Shown here piece after piece: positions 17,260 to 26,655 of a stretch of 64,000 nucleotides of DNA. How positions within the stretch are numbered: position 1 is the first letter of the stretch; the number at the start of each line of letters is the position of its first letter. This DNA is from JAVVUJ01 sp964582545. GTDB taxonomy: Bacteria > Bacillota > Clostridia > Peptostreptococcales > Anaerovoracaceae. The notes under the pieces were generated by a model. The model saw only the letters and a program-made list of their open reading frames with translations. It was not told the DNA's origin and searched no databases. The translations under genes and the position numbers were made by a program. The stretch spans positions 48,775-112,774 of the forward strand of contig CAZOSB010000004.1 of NCBI GenBank assembly GCA_964582545.1, read 5' to 3'.

Positions 17260-18716
17260 TTTCCATTTCCTTCCACCGAATTATTTAAGTTAGAGCCTGT
17301 GGAACCTCCAATAATAAATTCAAAAAAAGCACCGACGATGAAATTTAGGACTATTCCCACACAGATTGAGGTACTCTTAATAGGAATCATTCCCATTGCC
17401 ATTAGAGACACGTAGAAAAGACCTGCCAGCATGCCCCCTACTACTCCTGCTGTTGTGAATTTCTTGGAAAACCAGGCTAAAAAGTATCCCGGCACCAAAA
17501 TAATGGAGGCCATCCCTACCCCTGTAATCCAAAGGAATAAAATATCATCAATGATGATGGAAAACGCAAAGCCGATAGCACCTGTAACGATGACAAAGGC
17601 TCGGGCCCAAAAAATCAACTCTCTGTCATTTGCCCCTTTGCTGATAAAAGGCTTTACAATGTCGCCGGAAAATAAAATACCGGATGCCAATAAGAATGAG
17701 TCCGCCGATGACATAATAGCAGCAATTAAACCCAATAAAATAAAAAGTGTATACTTATGCTCAATTAAATCAAAGATAAAAGTAAATAAAACCAGTTGTG
17801 CATCCACTTCACCTCTAAATACTACCCTTTGAAAAACCCCCATGTATACGATTAGCACCAGAGACATTAAGATAATTGTAATTGGTATGATAAACCCCCA
17901 GATGGCAGTGCGATCAGTTTTGCTGGCATAAATGCGTTCCCAGTTGGATTGATCCCCCATTAAAAAAAAGGCACCAAAGGCAATTAAATATGAAATCAAT
18001 TCTGGAATGGATAAATTGAAGTTAATTAAACTCAAATTATTAGTTAGGTTCGCTTCTTGGTAAAACTCAAAAACATTTTTCATACCCCCACTGAACTTTA
18101 AGGTAGCATACGCTAAGAACACCAGTGCCCCTGTTTGCATAAGCCCCTGCAAAACATCAGTCATGACTACGCCCCACAGACCACTTAAAACCGTGTATAG
18201 AGTGATGATTAGAAAGATTAAAAGGGTTGCCAGGTTTCTATCAATTCCAAAGAGGAAGGTAATCATGTAGGAAAGAGCGGTAAACTGCATAGCTACCATG
18301 GTGGCGTTCCTGATTAACAATCCTATCGCCACGGGGATTCTAATGATTTCCTGATGATCAGGATATTTTAAAGCAAAAAATCCAATGATACTACTTACTT
18401 TAAGGGATCTAATTTTTTTTATAAAAAAGATAGCAAAAAATAACTCTACCACACCGGAAATAGCAATTACCCAATATTGGTTTGCCCCAAAGGCATATCC
18501 TCGAGCAATTAATCCAACGATAGTACCGCCGCCGATCCAAGTACCTAAAAAAGTTAACATTATATAGTGAATGGCTAAAGATCTGCCGCAATAACTATAT
18601 TCTTCAAAAGAATTTAGAGCTTTCTTAATGCAAAATCCGCTAATTACTAATAAAATGATTATATAAATAATCACTCCGTACAAATATGTCGCCATATTAT
18701 CCTTAAGAACAATCAT
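17256..18716 (-). CDS. Sodium:solute symporter family protein (first of a pair), 486 residues
   Basis: SSS/SLC5-type carrier with about 13 hydrophobic segments; EEYSYCGRSLAIHYIMLTFL in the first 60 residues, GTWIGGGTIVGLI next to it, and ALKYPDH near 115 are SSS consensus regions. It also has the family-typical ADSFLLASGILFSGDIVKP stretch near residue 340, which contains the conserved serine-rich sodium-site helix. It is 32 bases downstream of the HTH gene and overlaps the next symporter gene by 4 bases. The substrate is not deducible. Confidence 0.85.
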   Translation of the reverse strand: MIVLKDNMATYLYGVIIYIIILLVISGFCIKKALNSFEEYSYCGRSLAIHYIMLTFLGTWIGGGTIVGLIARGYAFGANQYWVIAISGVVELFFAIFFIKKIRSLKVSSIIGFFALKYPDHQEIIRIPVAIGLLIRNATMVAMQFTALSYMITFLFGIDRNLATLLIFLIITLYTVLSGLWGVVMTDVLQGLMQTGALVFLAYATLKFSGGMKNVFEFYQEANLTNNLSLINFNLSIPELISYLIAFGAFFLMGDQSNWERIYASKTDRTAIWGFIIPITIILMSLVLIVYMGVFQRVVFRGEVDAQLVLFTFIFDLIEHKYTLFILLGLIAAIMSSADSFLLASGILFSGDIVKPFISKGANDRELIFWARAFVIVTGAIGFAFSIIIDDILFLWITGVGMASIILVPGYFLAWFSKKFTTAGVVGGMLAGLFYVSLMAMGMIPIKSTSICVGIVLNFIVGAFFEFIIGGSTGSNLNNSVEGNGK

Positions 18717-18748
18717 GTCCCATCTAAATGATTCACAATACTACCTTG

Positions 18749-18934
18749 TTATTCTTCGGATCCCTTATTATTTGATTTTACCCATTTCACCACTTCCTCT
18801 TGGTCAAATCGGATGTTTTTGCCTAACTTAATAAAAGGTAATCCCTTTTTCTTTAAATTATAAATCGTGGTTCTTGTAACTTGTAGCATCTCGGCCACAT
18901 CCTCGATGGTTAAAAATTTTATATCAGATGACAT
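18749..18934 (-). CDS. Small excisionase/MerR-like helix-turn-helix protein, 61 residues
   Basis: A lone HTH_17-type DNA-binding domain: LTIEDVAEMLQVTRTTIYN forms the helix-turn-helix and KLGKNIRFDQEEVVKWVKS the wing and last helix. Such proteins are known as phage excisionases or small regulators. There is no integrase nearby; instead it leads an operon with two sodium symporters, so a regulatory role at their promoter is more likely. The start is preceded by AAGGGAG. Confidence 0.8.
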   Translation of the reverse strand: MSSDIKFLTIEDVAEMLQVTRTTIYNLKKKGLPFIKLGKNIRFDQEEVVKWVKSNNKGSEE

Positions 18935-19287
18935 GTTACGCTCCCTTCAATTTAGTTAAATAATATGAATTAACAAAAACTATTATATATTGGAACTAAT
19001 TATGGTGCAATATTATTTTATTTAACGATTAAAAATTCTTTGAATTGTTTCTTATTTAATCATTATATTAAAATACTTCCTGAAAATTGCATAAAAGAGA
19101 GGAACTAATCAATTAAAAGATTCCTATTTATTTATTCTTTGAATGTTAATAGATAGCCCTTTGCATTCTTCTGAACGTACTATAAATAAACATAGATAAA
19201 ATAAAAAGGTGCACCGTATGCTTATATAGTTTATGATGATGGACTCTTCATTATATCATAAAACTATTAAAATATATCATCAAATTA
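18935..19287 (-). other. Intergenic region between the HTH-symporter operon and htpG terminator
   Basis: About 350 AT-rich bases with no open frame that I can support. It must contain the promoter of the HTH-symporter operon, but no hexamer pair is clearly better than its surroundings, and I see no repeat or RNA gene. Confidence 0.4.
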
Positions 19288-19335
19288 CGAAAAGAGCAAA
19301 TAAGTGTCAACCACTATATTTATTTGCTCTTTTCG
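19288..19335. terminator. Strong bidirectional intrinsic terminator downstream of htpG
   Basis: A perfect 16-bp inverted repeat, CGAAAAGAGCAAATAA (19288-19303) with TTATTTGCTCTTTTCG (19320-19335), loop of 16 bases. The arms carry A and T runs, so it can end transcription on either strand; the gene it serves is htpG, whose stop is 38 bases away. Confidence 0.8.
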
Positions 19336-19372
19336 TTATCATAAATTAATTTATTATTTGTTTTTTCTTCGT

Positions 19373-21298
19373 TTACATCAACTGACATATGGCATTGGAA
19401 AATGCTACAGGATCCTCAATAGACATTCCCTCGATGAGAAGAGCCTGATTGTAAAGAAGCTCCGTATAAATTTTCACCTTATCTTTATCTGTTTCAAAAG
19501 AAACCTTTAGTGATTCAAAGACCGGGTGGTTTGCATTGATTTCCAGTATTTTATCCGCCTTAATCTTTTCATCCGTAGGCATTGAATTTAATACCTTTTC
19601 CATCTCTATAGAAAGCTCTCCACCGCTGGTGAGGCATACGGGATGACTCTTTAGCCTTTGAGACAAGTTAACCGATTTTACCTTGTCCCCCAACGTTTCC
19701 TTCATAAAGGAAAAGAGTTCCTTGTTGTCTTCTACCTTCTTTTCCAACGCTTCCTTTTCTTCCTGAGTATCTTCTATGCCCAAGTCTCCACCAGAAACGG
19801 ACTTAAAGTCTTTTTCTTCAAACTTGTTCAGAACCTTTATGGCAAATTCATCTATGTCATCCGTACAATAGAGAATCTCGAATCCTTTTTCCTTCAACAT
19901 TTCTGCTTGTGGCATTCTATCCAGCTTTTCTACAGACTCACCACAGGCGTAATAGATATATTTTTGCTCCTCTTTCATTCTGGATACATATTCTGAGAAA
20001 GTAACCAGCTTCTTTTCGGAAGATGAGTAAAACATCACCAATTCTTTTAAACCGTCTGCATTCATACCGTACTTATCATAAATACCATATTTTAATTGAA
20101 GACCAAAGGCTTTGTAGACTTCCTCGTATTTTTCCCTGTTTACCTTCTGTAACTCCAACAGTTCACTCTTAATTTTCTTTTCAATTCTGGTAGCGATGGC
20201 TTTTAACTGCCTGTCATGTTGCAGCATTTCTCTTGAAATATTGAGAGAAAGGTCCTGAGAGTCTACAAGACCTTTTACGAAGCTGAAGTAATCTGGTAAC
20301 AAATCAGCACACTTGTCCATGATCAATACACCACTGGAATAAAGTTGTAAGCCCTTTTCATATTCCTTGGTATAGTAATTGAAGGGAGCTTTGGCCGGAA
20401 TGAAAAGCAATGCGCTATAGGTGGTTACCCCTTCCACGTTGGTATGAATCACCTTAGCAGGGTCGGTAAAATCATAGAACTTTTCTTGATAGAAGGTACT
20501 GTAATCTTCCTCGGTAAGCTCATTTTTATTTTTACGCCAAATGGGTACCATGCTGTTGAGTGTATCATCCTCAAAGTACTTTTCATATTCAGGAGCATCG
20601 TTGACAGCATTCTCTTCATTTTCCCCGCTTGCTTCATTCTCAGCTTTTTCCTTTAATCTGCTCTTTTCCACCATCATTTTAATAGGATAGCGAATGTAGT
20701 CTGAATAGCGGGTTACGAGACTCCTTAACCTGTAAGCGTCCAGAAATTCATCATAGTTTTCATCTTCAGTATTATCCTTGATGGTTAATATGATGTCTGT
20801 GCCGATTCCATCCTTTTCACAGCTTTCTATGGTGTATCCATCCGCACCATTGGATTCCCACTTCCAGGCGGTCTCTTCATTGAGCGCTTTGGTAATGACC
20901 TGAATATTCTGGCTTACCATAAACGCAGAATAAAACCCTACACCAAATTGTCCGATAATATCGATGTCTTCTTTTGACTCGTTTTCTTTTTTAAAATCTA
21001 AAGATCCACTTCTCGCGATAGTACCTAAGTTAGATTCCAAATCTTCCTTTGTCATTCCAATGCCATTATCCGAAATAGTTAAGGTTCGAGCTTCTTTGTT
21101 GGGTTCTAATCTGATAAAAAAGTTTTCCCTTGCCATACCGGATAGGTTTTCCGTAAGACTTTTATAGTAAAGCTTGTCTATGGCATCGCTCCCATTTGAA
21201 ATCAACTCTCTTAAGAATATTTCCTTATGGGTGTAAATGGAATGAATCATCAAATCCAATAATCGTTTCGATTCAGCTTTAAATTGCTTTTTAGCCAT
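19373..21298 (-). CDS. htpG: HSP90-family molecular chaperone HtpG, 641 residues
   Basis: ATP-dependent dimeric chaperone of the cytoplasm. N-terminal GHKL ATPase: LRELISNGSDAIDKL (ATP-binding helix), DNGIGMTKEDLESNLGTIARSG and GQFGVGFYSAFMVS are all present in the first 130 residues. The middle domain includes the conserved NISREMLQHD, and a C-terminal dimerisation region completes a normal length for bacterial HtpG. Residues about 215-245 are an acidic linker rich in Glu and Asn. AGGAGGAAGA is next to the start. Upstream lies a CIRCE element, so heat-shock control by the HrcA repressor is likely. Confidence 0.97.
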   Translation of the reverse strand: MAKKQFKAESKRLLDLMIHSIYTHKEIFLRELISNGSDAIDKLYYKSLTENLSGMARENFFIRLEPNKEARTLTISDNGIGMTKEDLESNLGTIARSGSLDFKKENESKEDIDIIGQFGVGFYSAFMVSQNIQVITKALNEETAWKWESNGADGYTIESCEKDGIGTDIILTIKDNTEDENYDEFLDAYRLRSLVTRYSDYIRYPIKMMVEKSRLKEKAENEASGENEENAVNDAPEYEKYFEDDTLNSMVPIWRKNKNELTEEDYSTFYQEKFYDFTDPAKVIHTNVEGVTTYSALLFIPAKAPFNYYTKEYEKGLQLYSSGVLIMDKCADLLPDYFSFVKGLVDSQDLSLNISREMLQHDRQLKAIATRIEKKIKSELLELQKVNREKYEEVYKAFGLQLKYGIYDKYGMNADGLKELVMFYSSSEKKLVTFSEYVSRMKEEQKYIYYACGESVEKLDRMPQAEMLKEKGFEILYCTDDIDEFAIKVLNKFEEKDFKSVSGGDLGIEDTQEEKEALEKKVEDNKELFSFMKETLGDKVKSVNLSQRLKSHPVCLTSGGELSIEMEKVLNSMPTDEKIKADKILEINANHPVFESLKVSFETDKDKVKIYTELLYNQALLIEGMSIEDPVAFSNAICQLM

Positions 21299-21348
21299 CT
21301 TCTCTTCCTCCTAATAACATATAAATATTTTTAGTTATGTTTTTTGTT

Positions 21349-21375
21349 TTGGCACTCACTTCGTTAGAGTGCTGA
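21349..21375 (-). promoter_or_regulatory. CIRCE operator (HrcA binding site) of htpG
   Basis: TTGGCACTC, 9-base spacer, GAGTGCTGA: the CIRCE consensus TTAGCACTC-N9-GAGTGCTAA with one change in each arm. It lies between the promoter and the htpG start, where HrcA normally blocks transcription. This is the hallmark of HrcA-repressed chaperone operons. Confidence 0.92.
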
Positions 21376-21382
21376 TAATACT

Positions 21383-21411
21383 ATATTAAAACAAAATGGA
21401 AAAATAATCAA
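21383..21411 (-). promoter_or_regulatory. Promoter of htpG
   Basis: Minus strand TTGATT (21406-21411), 17-base spacer, TAATAT (21383-21388), immediately upstream of CIRCE. The -35 lies in the loop of the nhaC terminator hairpin, so the two signals are superimposed. Confidence 0.55.
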
Positions 21412-21424
21412 TCTATTTTTCCAT
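21396..21424 (-). terminator. Intrinsic terminator of nhaC
   Basis: ATGGAAAAATA (21396-21406) pairs with TATTTTTCCAT (21414-21424), 7-base loop, followed on the minus strand by a T-rich tail; it lies 35 bases after the nhaC stop. Confidence 0.65.
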
Positions 21425-21458
21425 TTTTGTTCAGATTTTTTATTAATTTTTTATATAT

Positions 21459-22916
21459 CTATGATTCTTTCTCATAGGTTACGTCCAATTCCCTCTGTGC
21501 TTCTGCAGCTTCTTCCGGCGTCATCTTCCATACAAACAAACCGGTAAATCCATAGATGAGGGCAATGACTGGCACAGACCAGCAGAGCACTGCATAAGGT
21601 GCATATTCCAAGGGGCTAACGCCTAGCACTCCGGTATAATAAACGCCTCCTAAAGTCCAAGGCAGCAATGGATCCACACAGATTCCAGAGGTTTCGCATG
21701 TTCTGGATGCAACGATTTTTTTGATTCCCAGCTTCTTGTAACCCGGTACAAACATTCTTCCTGGGATCAGTATGGAAACGTAAGGGCTTGCGGAAAGCAT
21801 GATGGATGCAATGCCCGCAAATATATGGGTGGTAATCAGGTTTCTGGCGTTCTTGGTAATCTGCTTGGAGCTAAATAACAACGTATTCAACACACCGGTC
21901 TTTTCCAATATTCCTCCAAAACTCAATCCTAAATATCCCAAAGATACAGTCCACATCATTGACTGCAAACCACCTCTGTTCATCAGTTTATCCACGTCGA
22001 AGTTTCCTGTGTCGATGACAAATCCATAATTCATGAAGCTCATTAAATCATAAACATTATAACCTTGGAGCAAGATTGCAATCAACATCCCAACCAAGGC
22101 GGCCACCACCATGGTCACCAAGGCACTGATTTTCTTAACAGCCATAGTAACCACCAAAACCAACGGGATTAAGCTGATCAAAGCATATAACGGAGATAGA
22201 TTGAAGCTTCCGGATAGGGTATCTAATATCTGCGATACCTGTACACTGTCTATACTGCTTCCGGAAAATCTAATTCCAAGAATTCCAGCTACAACTAATG
22301 CCAACAAATAGCCGGGTATGGTAGTATAAAACAAACCCTTAATATGATCAAAGATGTTTACTTCACATACACCTGCAGAAAGGTTTACAGTATCAGATAT
22401 GGGTGACATCTTATCTCCAAACAGGGCTCCTGTAATAATTGCCCCCGCAGTCATAGCAGGCGGAACACCCAAACCCCCACCGATTCCCATAAGTGCTACT
22501 CCAAAGGTGGCTGCAGTTCCCCAAGAGGTTCCTGTACATAAAGATGAAATCGAACACACTATGATAGATGTCAGCAAGAATACCGATGGGGAAATAATCT
22601 GTAACCCGTAATAGATAAGCGTAGGAATGGTTCCCGCTGCAATCCATGCAGGTATCATTACGCCGATAAACATGAGAATCATCATGGCAATGGTGGCGAT
22701 TTTACAGCCGTGTATAACGCCCTCTTCAATGAGTGATAATTTGGTACCCCCTATCAATAATAAGGCTACTGCAAATGCTGAAGCAAAAACCAGGGTCATA
22801 TGTACATCAGGTGACCCTACTTGAATCACTTGAACTACAAAACAAATAATTAAAAATATAACGATGAGCAAAGATACCAATAAAGACGGTTTCTTAAATT
22901 CCTTTTTTACTTCCAT
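21459..22916 (-). CDS. nhaC: NhaC-family Na+/H+ antiporter, 485 residues
   Basis: Inner-membrane antiporter with about 12 hydrophobic segments. The NhaC hallmark stretch around residues 125-185, with SSLCTGTSWGTAATFG and GALFGDKMSPISDTVNLSA, is intact. Family members exchange sodium for protons, and some swap organic anions such as malate-lactate. The gene follows the amidohydrolase in the same direction with a 125-base gap, so they may share a transcript, or it may have its own promoter. AAAGGAG precedes the ATG. A tiny frame of 8 codons with a good ribosome site lies in the gap (22976-23004 region), of doubtful meaning. Confidence 0.9.
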   Translation of the reverse strand: MEVKKEFKKPSLLVSLLIVIFLIICFVVQVIQVGSPDVHMTLVFASAFAVALLLIGGTKLSLIEEGVIHGCKIATIAMMILMFIGVMIPAWIAAGTIPTLIYYGLQIISPSVFLLTSIIVCSISSLCTGTSWGTAATFGVALMGIGGGLGVPPAMTAGAIITGALFGDKMSPISDTVNLSAGVCEVNIFDHIKGLFYTTIPGYLLALVVAGILGIRFSGSSIDSVQVSQILDTLSGSFNLSPLYALISLIPLVLVVTMAVKKISALVTMVVAALVGMLIAILLQGYNVYDLMSFMNYGFVIDTGNFDVDKLMNRGGLQSMMWTVSLGYLGLSFGGILEKTGVLNTLLFSSKQITKNARNLITTHIFAGIASIMLSASPYVSILIPGRMFVPGYKKLGIKKIVASRTCETSGICVDPLLPWTLGGVYYTGVLGVSPLEYAPYAVLCWSVPVIALIYGFTGLFVWKMTPEEAAEAQRELDVTYEKES

Positions 22917-23041
22917 TTTAAACTCCTTTCAATAAGTTGCTTCTGGCTTAATGGTTGCTAAGGTTTCACCTCCTTAAAATAAACTTAATCATTCCCTCCC
23001 TTTGCATTGATAATGCTTTTCATAGGCGACCGCTTGAACAC

Positions 23042-24652
23042 TTACTTTCGATAGACCACTTTTCCACTTACAACGGTAAGCTCTGCTTCAATATCCTTAA
23101 TCTCTTCCACATCACACTTCATATAATCACGGTCTATGACGACAAAGTCGGCCAATTTACCTTCCTCTAAGGAACCTTTAAGATGTTCTTCAAACTGTGC
23201 ATATGCCGGCCAGTTGGTTGCCGCACGCAACGCCTCTTCTCTGGTCATGCATTGTTTGGTATACCAACCGTTTTCAGGCATACCATCCCTGCCTTTTCTA
23301 GTGACTCCGGCATAGAACCCATGAAATGGATTGACCAATTCTACAGGTGCATCGGAACCATTGACAATGGGAAGTCCCGCATCCAAAATATCTCTCCAAA
23401 CATAAGCTCTCTCTAACCTTCCGCTATCTACTCCCAACCTTTCCTCTACCATTGTTCTGTCAGAGGTACACTGCACCGTCTGCATGCTAGGAATAAACCC
23501 ATAAGCAACAGTGTTGGTTAATTGTTCTTTTGAAATCAATTGATAATGTTCAATACGATATCGATTATCGGTTAAGGGCATCTCATCCAATACTTTCATA
23601 TAAGTATTTAGTACCATCTCCGTGGAACCGTCACCGTTGGCATGAACAGATAATTGAAAACCATTCATCCTAGCTGCCTTAATGGCCTCATATAACTCTT
23701 CTTCTTCATATCGTAGATTACCCCTATGCCCTGGTCTGTCTGCATAATCTTCCAACAAATAGGCGCTTCTTGCACCCATGGATCCATCTGCAAAAAGCTT
23801 AATGCCCCTTACGGTAAATCGATTGTCGTACAGACCTACCTCAATACCATTTTTACAATAAAACTCTGCTGTCTCACCCTCTTTTGCATATGCATAAATA
23901 CGCAAATCAAGCTTATTATCCTGGTATAACTTTTTCATCATGGCGATTTCATTTAAATTTGCACCCGCATCCATAACGGAAGTGAATCCAAATGAGAATA
24001 AGTATTCCTGTCCTTTTATAAGTGCTTTCTCTAAATTGTCACCTTCATAAGGTGGAATCTTAGCAGTCAATTGATCCCCTGCCGTATCGACTAACACCCC
24101 AGAGGGTTCCAATCCATCTGCTTTCCGAATGATTTCTCCTCCTAAAGGATCCTTCGAGTCTTTCGTAATCCCTGCAATTTCCAATGCCTTGGAGTTTACC
24201 CAATATGCATGGCAACAGGTTCTAATGATGTTTACCGGATTATCAGGGGCCACAGCATCCAAATCCTCCTTAGTCGGGAATTGTGTATCCTCCCAAATTT
24301 CGTTATTCCAGCCTCTTCCTAAAATCCATTCTCCCTTTGGTGCAGTCTTTACCCTTTCTCTGATTTCTTCTAAAATTTCCTCCTTGTTTTTGAATAATGC
24401 ATCCACTTCAATTAAGGACTGGCTCAACCAACAGAAATGTGTATGACCTTCCATAAGACCAGGCAAAACAGTCTTTCCTTTTAAATCGATCACTTCCGTT
24501 TCCTCAGTTCGAAATGTTAAGGCAATTTCATTAGAGCCTACATAGATTAATTTATCATTTTTTATGACCAACGCATTAGCCACCGAAAAGTTTTGGTTAA
24601 CCGTATAAATATTTCCGTTATAATAGATAGATGTAGCTCCAAAATTCTTCAT
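23042..24652 (-). CDS. Amidohydrolase of the YtcJ type, 536 residues
   Basis: Metal-dependent hydrolase of the amidohydrolase superfamily (imidazolonepropionase/N-acyl-amino-acid deacylase-like branch). Metal ligands seen are His70 and His72 (EGHTHF), a His in VHANGDGS near 335, a His in RIEHYQ near 365 and an Asp in NGSDAPV near 440. The length agrees with YtcJ-like proteins. Substrates of these enzymes are mostly unknown. A divergent PucR-type regulator gene starts 290 bases away, which hints at a nitrogen compound (purine, amide or hydantoin) as substrate, but that is inference. Confidence 0.88.
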   Translation of the reverse strand: MKNFGATSIYYNGNIYTVNQNFSVANALVIKNDKLIYVGSNEIALTFRTEETEVIDLKGKTVLPGLMEGHTHFCWLSQSLIEVDALFKNKEEILEEIRERVKTAPKGEWILGRGWNNEIWEDTQFPTKEDLDAVAPDNPVNIIRTCCHAYWVNSKALEIAGITKDSKDPLGGEIIRKADGLEPSGVLVDTAGDQLTAKIPPYEGDNLEKALIKGQEYLFSFGFTSVMDAGANLNEIAMMKKLYQDNKLDLRIYAYAKEGETAEFYCKNGIEVGLYDNRFTVRGIKLFADGSMGARSAYLLEDYADRPGHRGNLRYEEEELYEAIKAARMNGFQLSVHANGDGSTEMVLNTYMKVLDEMPLTDNRYRIEHYQLISKEQLTNTVAYGFIPSMQTVQCTSDRTMVEERLGVDSGRLERAYVWRDILDAGLPIVNGSDAPVELVNPFHGFYAGVTRKGRDGMPENGWYTKQCMTREEALRAATNWPAYAQFEEHLKGSLEEGKLADFVVIDRDYMKCDVEEIKDIEAELTVVSGKVVYRK

Positions 24653-24857
24653 AATAGTTATCCTCCATTTTAGATATTTGTTAGGAAAGGTGTTAGTAAC
24701 ATTGTAGGTCTTTTGGCAAACATTCGCAATTGTCTGAAAAACAAAAAATTCTTTTATAATTTGTATTTTTTACAAAGAAAAAATACAAGTGATTCTAAAC
24801 GATTTATTTTACCATATAATTTATGGAATCATCATAGAATTTTAACAGAAACTTAAG

Positions 24858-24886
24858 TGGACAACGGGCTACAGATACCATATAAT
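24858..24886 (+). promoter_or_regulatory. Promoter of the PucR-type gene
   Basis: TGGACA (24858-24863), 17-base spacer, TATAAT (24881-24886). A second copy of the surrounding word ACCATATAATTT lies at 24811-24822, 67 bases upstream, perhaps a tandem promoter or part of the operator. The 24653-24947 intergenic region also holds the amidohydrolase promoter. Confidence 0.6.
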
Positions 24887-24947
24887 TTTAATTATCGGTG
24901 AAGAAAACCGGAAGGAAAGAGCGGATAAAACAACGAAAGGATTGACC

Positions 24948-26114
24948 ATGATAACGATACTCGAGCTTTTAAAACATCCCCTTTTTAGTAACTTTACACT
25001 GGCATCAGGGAGGACAGGTCTTTACAATGCAGTTACCGGAACCGGTATTTTTGAATGGGAGTCCTTAGCTGAAGTGGAATCTACCTTTGCCAGCGGCGAG
25101 TTCATCGTCACCACATTGTCTCAAGCCAAGGAAAGTCAAAGTCTAGCAAATGAGTGTTTAAAGAACTTAATTTTAAGAAATATTAGCTGCATCTGTATTA
25201 AGTCCATCTATTATACGGAAATTTCTCCTGAAATAAAATCGCTTTCCGATGAATATCATGTTCCTATTTTCTTTTTTCAAGATACCTTTATGGATGATAT
25301 CCTATTCACTGTAAAAACAGCAATATTATCAGACGGATTGCCGTTAGATTTTGCGGAAAAAGCAATGCTTCTAATGGAAGATGTTGTTCCTTTGGATCAA
25401 GTAAAAAAAATTGCAAAAGAAATCAATCCATATTTTTTAAATAATGTTAGAAGTATATACATAAGAATTACTGAATCAAGTAATTCTTATAACCTTACCC
25501 ACTTATGTAATAAATTAAATTTTAATCTTACATCACTAAATACCGAACTATTTATTTATTCCTTAATCCCTTTTAAAGAATCGGCCATCCTAATCTGCAC
25601 TGCAAAAGACAGAGAATGCCTAAACTCTGACTCAGTGATCAGACAAATGGACATCCCGCAGGAGCATATTATACTGGGAGTATCTGAAGTTTATGAAGGA
25701 TTGGAAAACTTATCAATCTCAATCAGGGAAAGTGCCTGCGCTTACATAAGTGCCTCCTTAGATTCTAAAAAAATTGCACTATTCAAAAATATTGGCTTGG
25801 ATCAAGTCATCATACCCGCTCGTACCAATACTTGGACTAAGAGTTTTTATCAGGATATACGTCAAAAGGTTATGGATTATGATGCAAAACATCAGATTAG
25901 TCTGATGGAAACATTATTGATTTATACTTCCGCTAATTTTGACATTCAAAAGACTGCCGGTCTTTTGTTTCAACATCACAACACCATCCGATACCGTTTG
26001 GACAAAGCCAAAACAATATTAGAGCTGGAAGATTCTGCCGAGTTTCATAGACAACTATACGTTTTCAGCAGATTAAGCAAAATTTATGACTTGTTTGATA
26101 AAATCTGTGATTAG
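24948..26114 (+). CDS. PucR-family transcription regulator, 388 residues
   Basis: N-terminal PucR domain (residues 1-125, beginning ITILELLKHPLFSNFTLASG and containing FIVTTLSQA), a variable middle region with a GGDEF-like fold by position, and a C-terminal PucR helix-turn-helix (LLIYTSANFDIQKTAGLLF, then HHNTIRYRLDKA near 340-375). These proteins activate purine, amino-acid or polyamine catabolic genes. I start at the ATG at 24948 (AAAGGA 6 bases upstream); an in-frame TTG lies 2 codons earlier. It is divergent from the amidohydrolase-nhaC genes, its probable targets. Confidence 0.88.
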   Translation: MITILELLKHPLFSNFTLASGRTGLYNAVTGTGIFEWESLAEVESTFASGEFIVTTLSQAKESQSLANECLKNLILRNISCICIKSIYYTEISPEIKSLSDEYHVPIFFFQDTFMDDILFTVKTAILSDGLPLDFAEKAMLLMEDVVPLDQVKKIAKEINPYFLNNVRSIYIRITESSNSYNLTHLCNKLNFNLTSLNTELFIYSLIPFKESAILICTAKDRECLNSDSVIRQMDIPQEHIILGVSEVYEGLENLSISIRESACAYISASLDSKKIALFKNIGLDQVIIPARTNTWTKSFYQDIRQKVMDYDAKHQISLMETLLIYTSANFDIQKTAGLLFQHHNTIRYRLDKAKTILELEDSAEFHRQLYVFSRLSKIYDLFDKICD

Positions 26115-26211
26115 CAATTTGGATTCTACTAATATTTCGAAGATTTGTATTAGATATATTACATAAAAAATTATATTTCACATGGTTACCCCTACTATTG
26201 GGAAAGTACTT

Positions 26212-26253
26212 GTTTAAATAAAAATAGACCTTTCGGTCTATTTTTATTTAAAC
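26212..26253. terminator. Bidirectional intrinsic terminator between the pucR-type and zinc-ribbon genes
   Basis: A perfect 19-bp stem (26212-26230 with 26235-26253) and a TTTC loop; A- and T-rich arm ends allow function on both strands. It serves two convergent genes. Confidence 0.85.
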
Positions 26254-26257
26254 TATT

Positions 26258-26416
26258 TTAGTTATAGTTATTTCTTTGTCTTTTCTTTGCAGCTCTGCAA
26301 TCAGGACATCTCTGAGGTTCATTTTCAAAACCTTTTTCCTTATAGAATTCCTGCTCACCCACTGTGAAAGTGAATTCTGAACCACAATCTTTACAGATAA
26401 TTTTCTTGTCTTCCAT
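26258..26416 (-). CDS. Small zinc-ribbon protein, 52 residues
   Basis: Four Cys in two pairs, CKDC (residues 8-11) and CPDC (37-40), form a zinc ribbon, with a basic C-terminus (RAAKKRQRNN). The start ATG at 26416 has a strong AAGGAGG site; the stop TAA ends 4 bases from a terminator. This matches the zinc-ribbon family of short clostridial proteins (zf-trcl type) of unknown role, perhaps RNA or rRNA binding. No partner gene is evident; it stands alone between the PucR-type gene and the L13-S9 operon. Confidence 0.8.
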   Translation of the reverse strand: MEDKKIICKDCGSEFTFTVGEQEFYKEKGFENEPQRCPDCRAAKKRQRNNYN

Positions 26417-26655
26417 ATTTTTTACCTCCTTAACAAAATTGGATCCTATTTCTCTAACTTTTTCTCCAAAATATTAAAGAGATTTGTGTCAAAATAATAA
26501 TCCTTTTTTAAACGACTTCTGCCGTTGTGTTAATATTAACATAAAGATTAAATAAATTGCAAGTCTTTTTTTAATTTTCTTGCAATTTATTTTTTATTTT
26601 TTTATTTACTCCTATGTATATGGAAAAGTCTTCAAATTCAAACGATTATTACTAT

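Noticed and set aside
18749..18934. Excisionase of a prophage or integrative element
   Set aside because: No integrase, no attachment-site duplication at tRNA-Ala and no phage genes; it leads a transporter operon.
22976..23004. Leader peptide gene of nhaC (eight codons with a good ribosome site)
   Set aside because: The codons show no regulatory bias and no hairpin pair for attenuation follows; chance in AT-rich DNA is likely.
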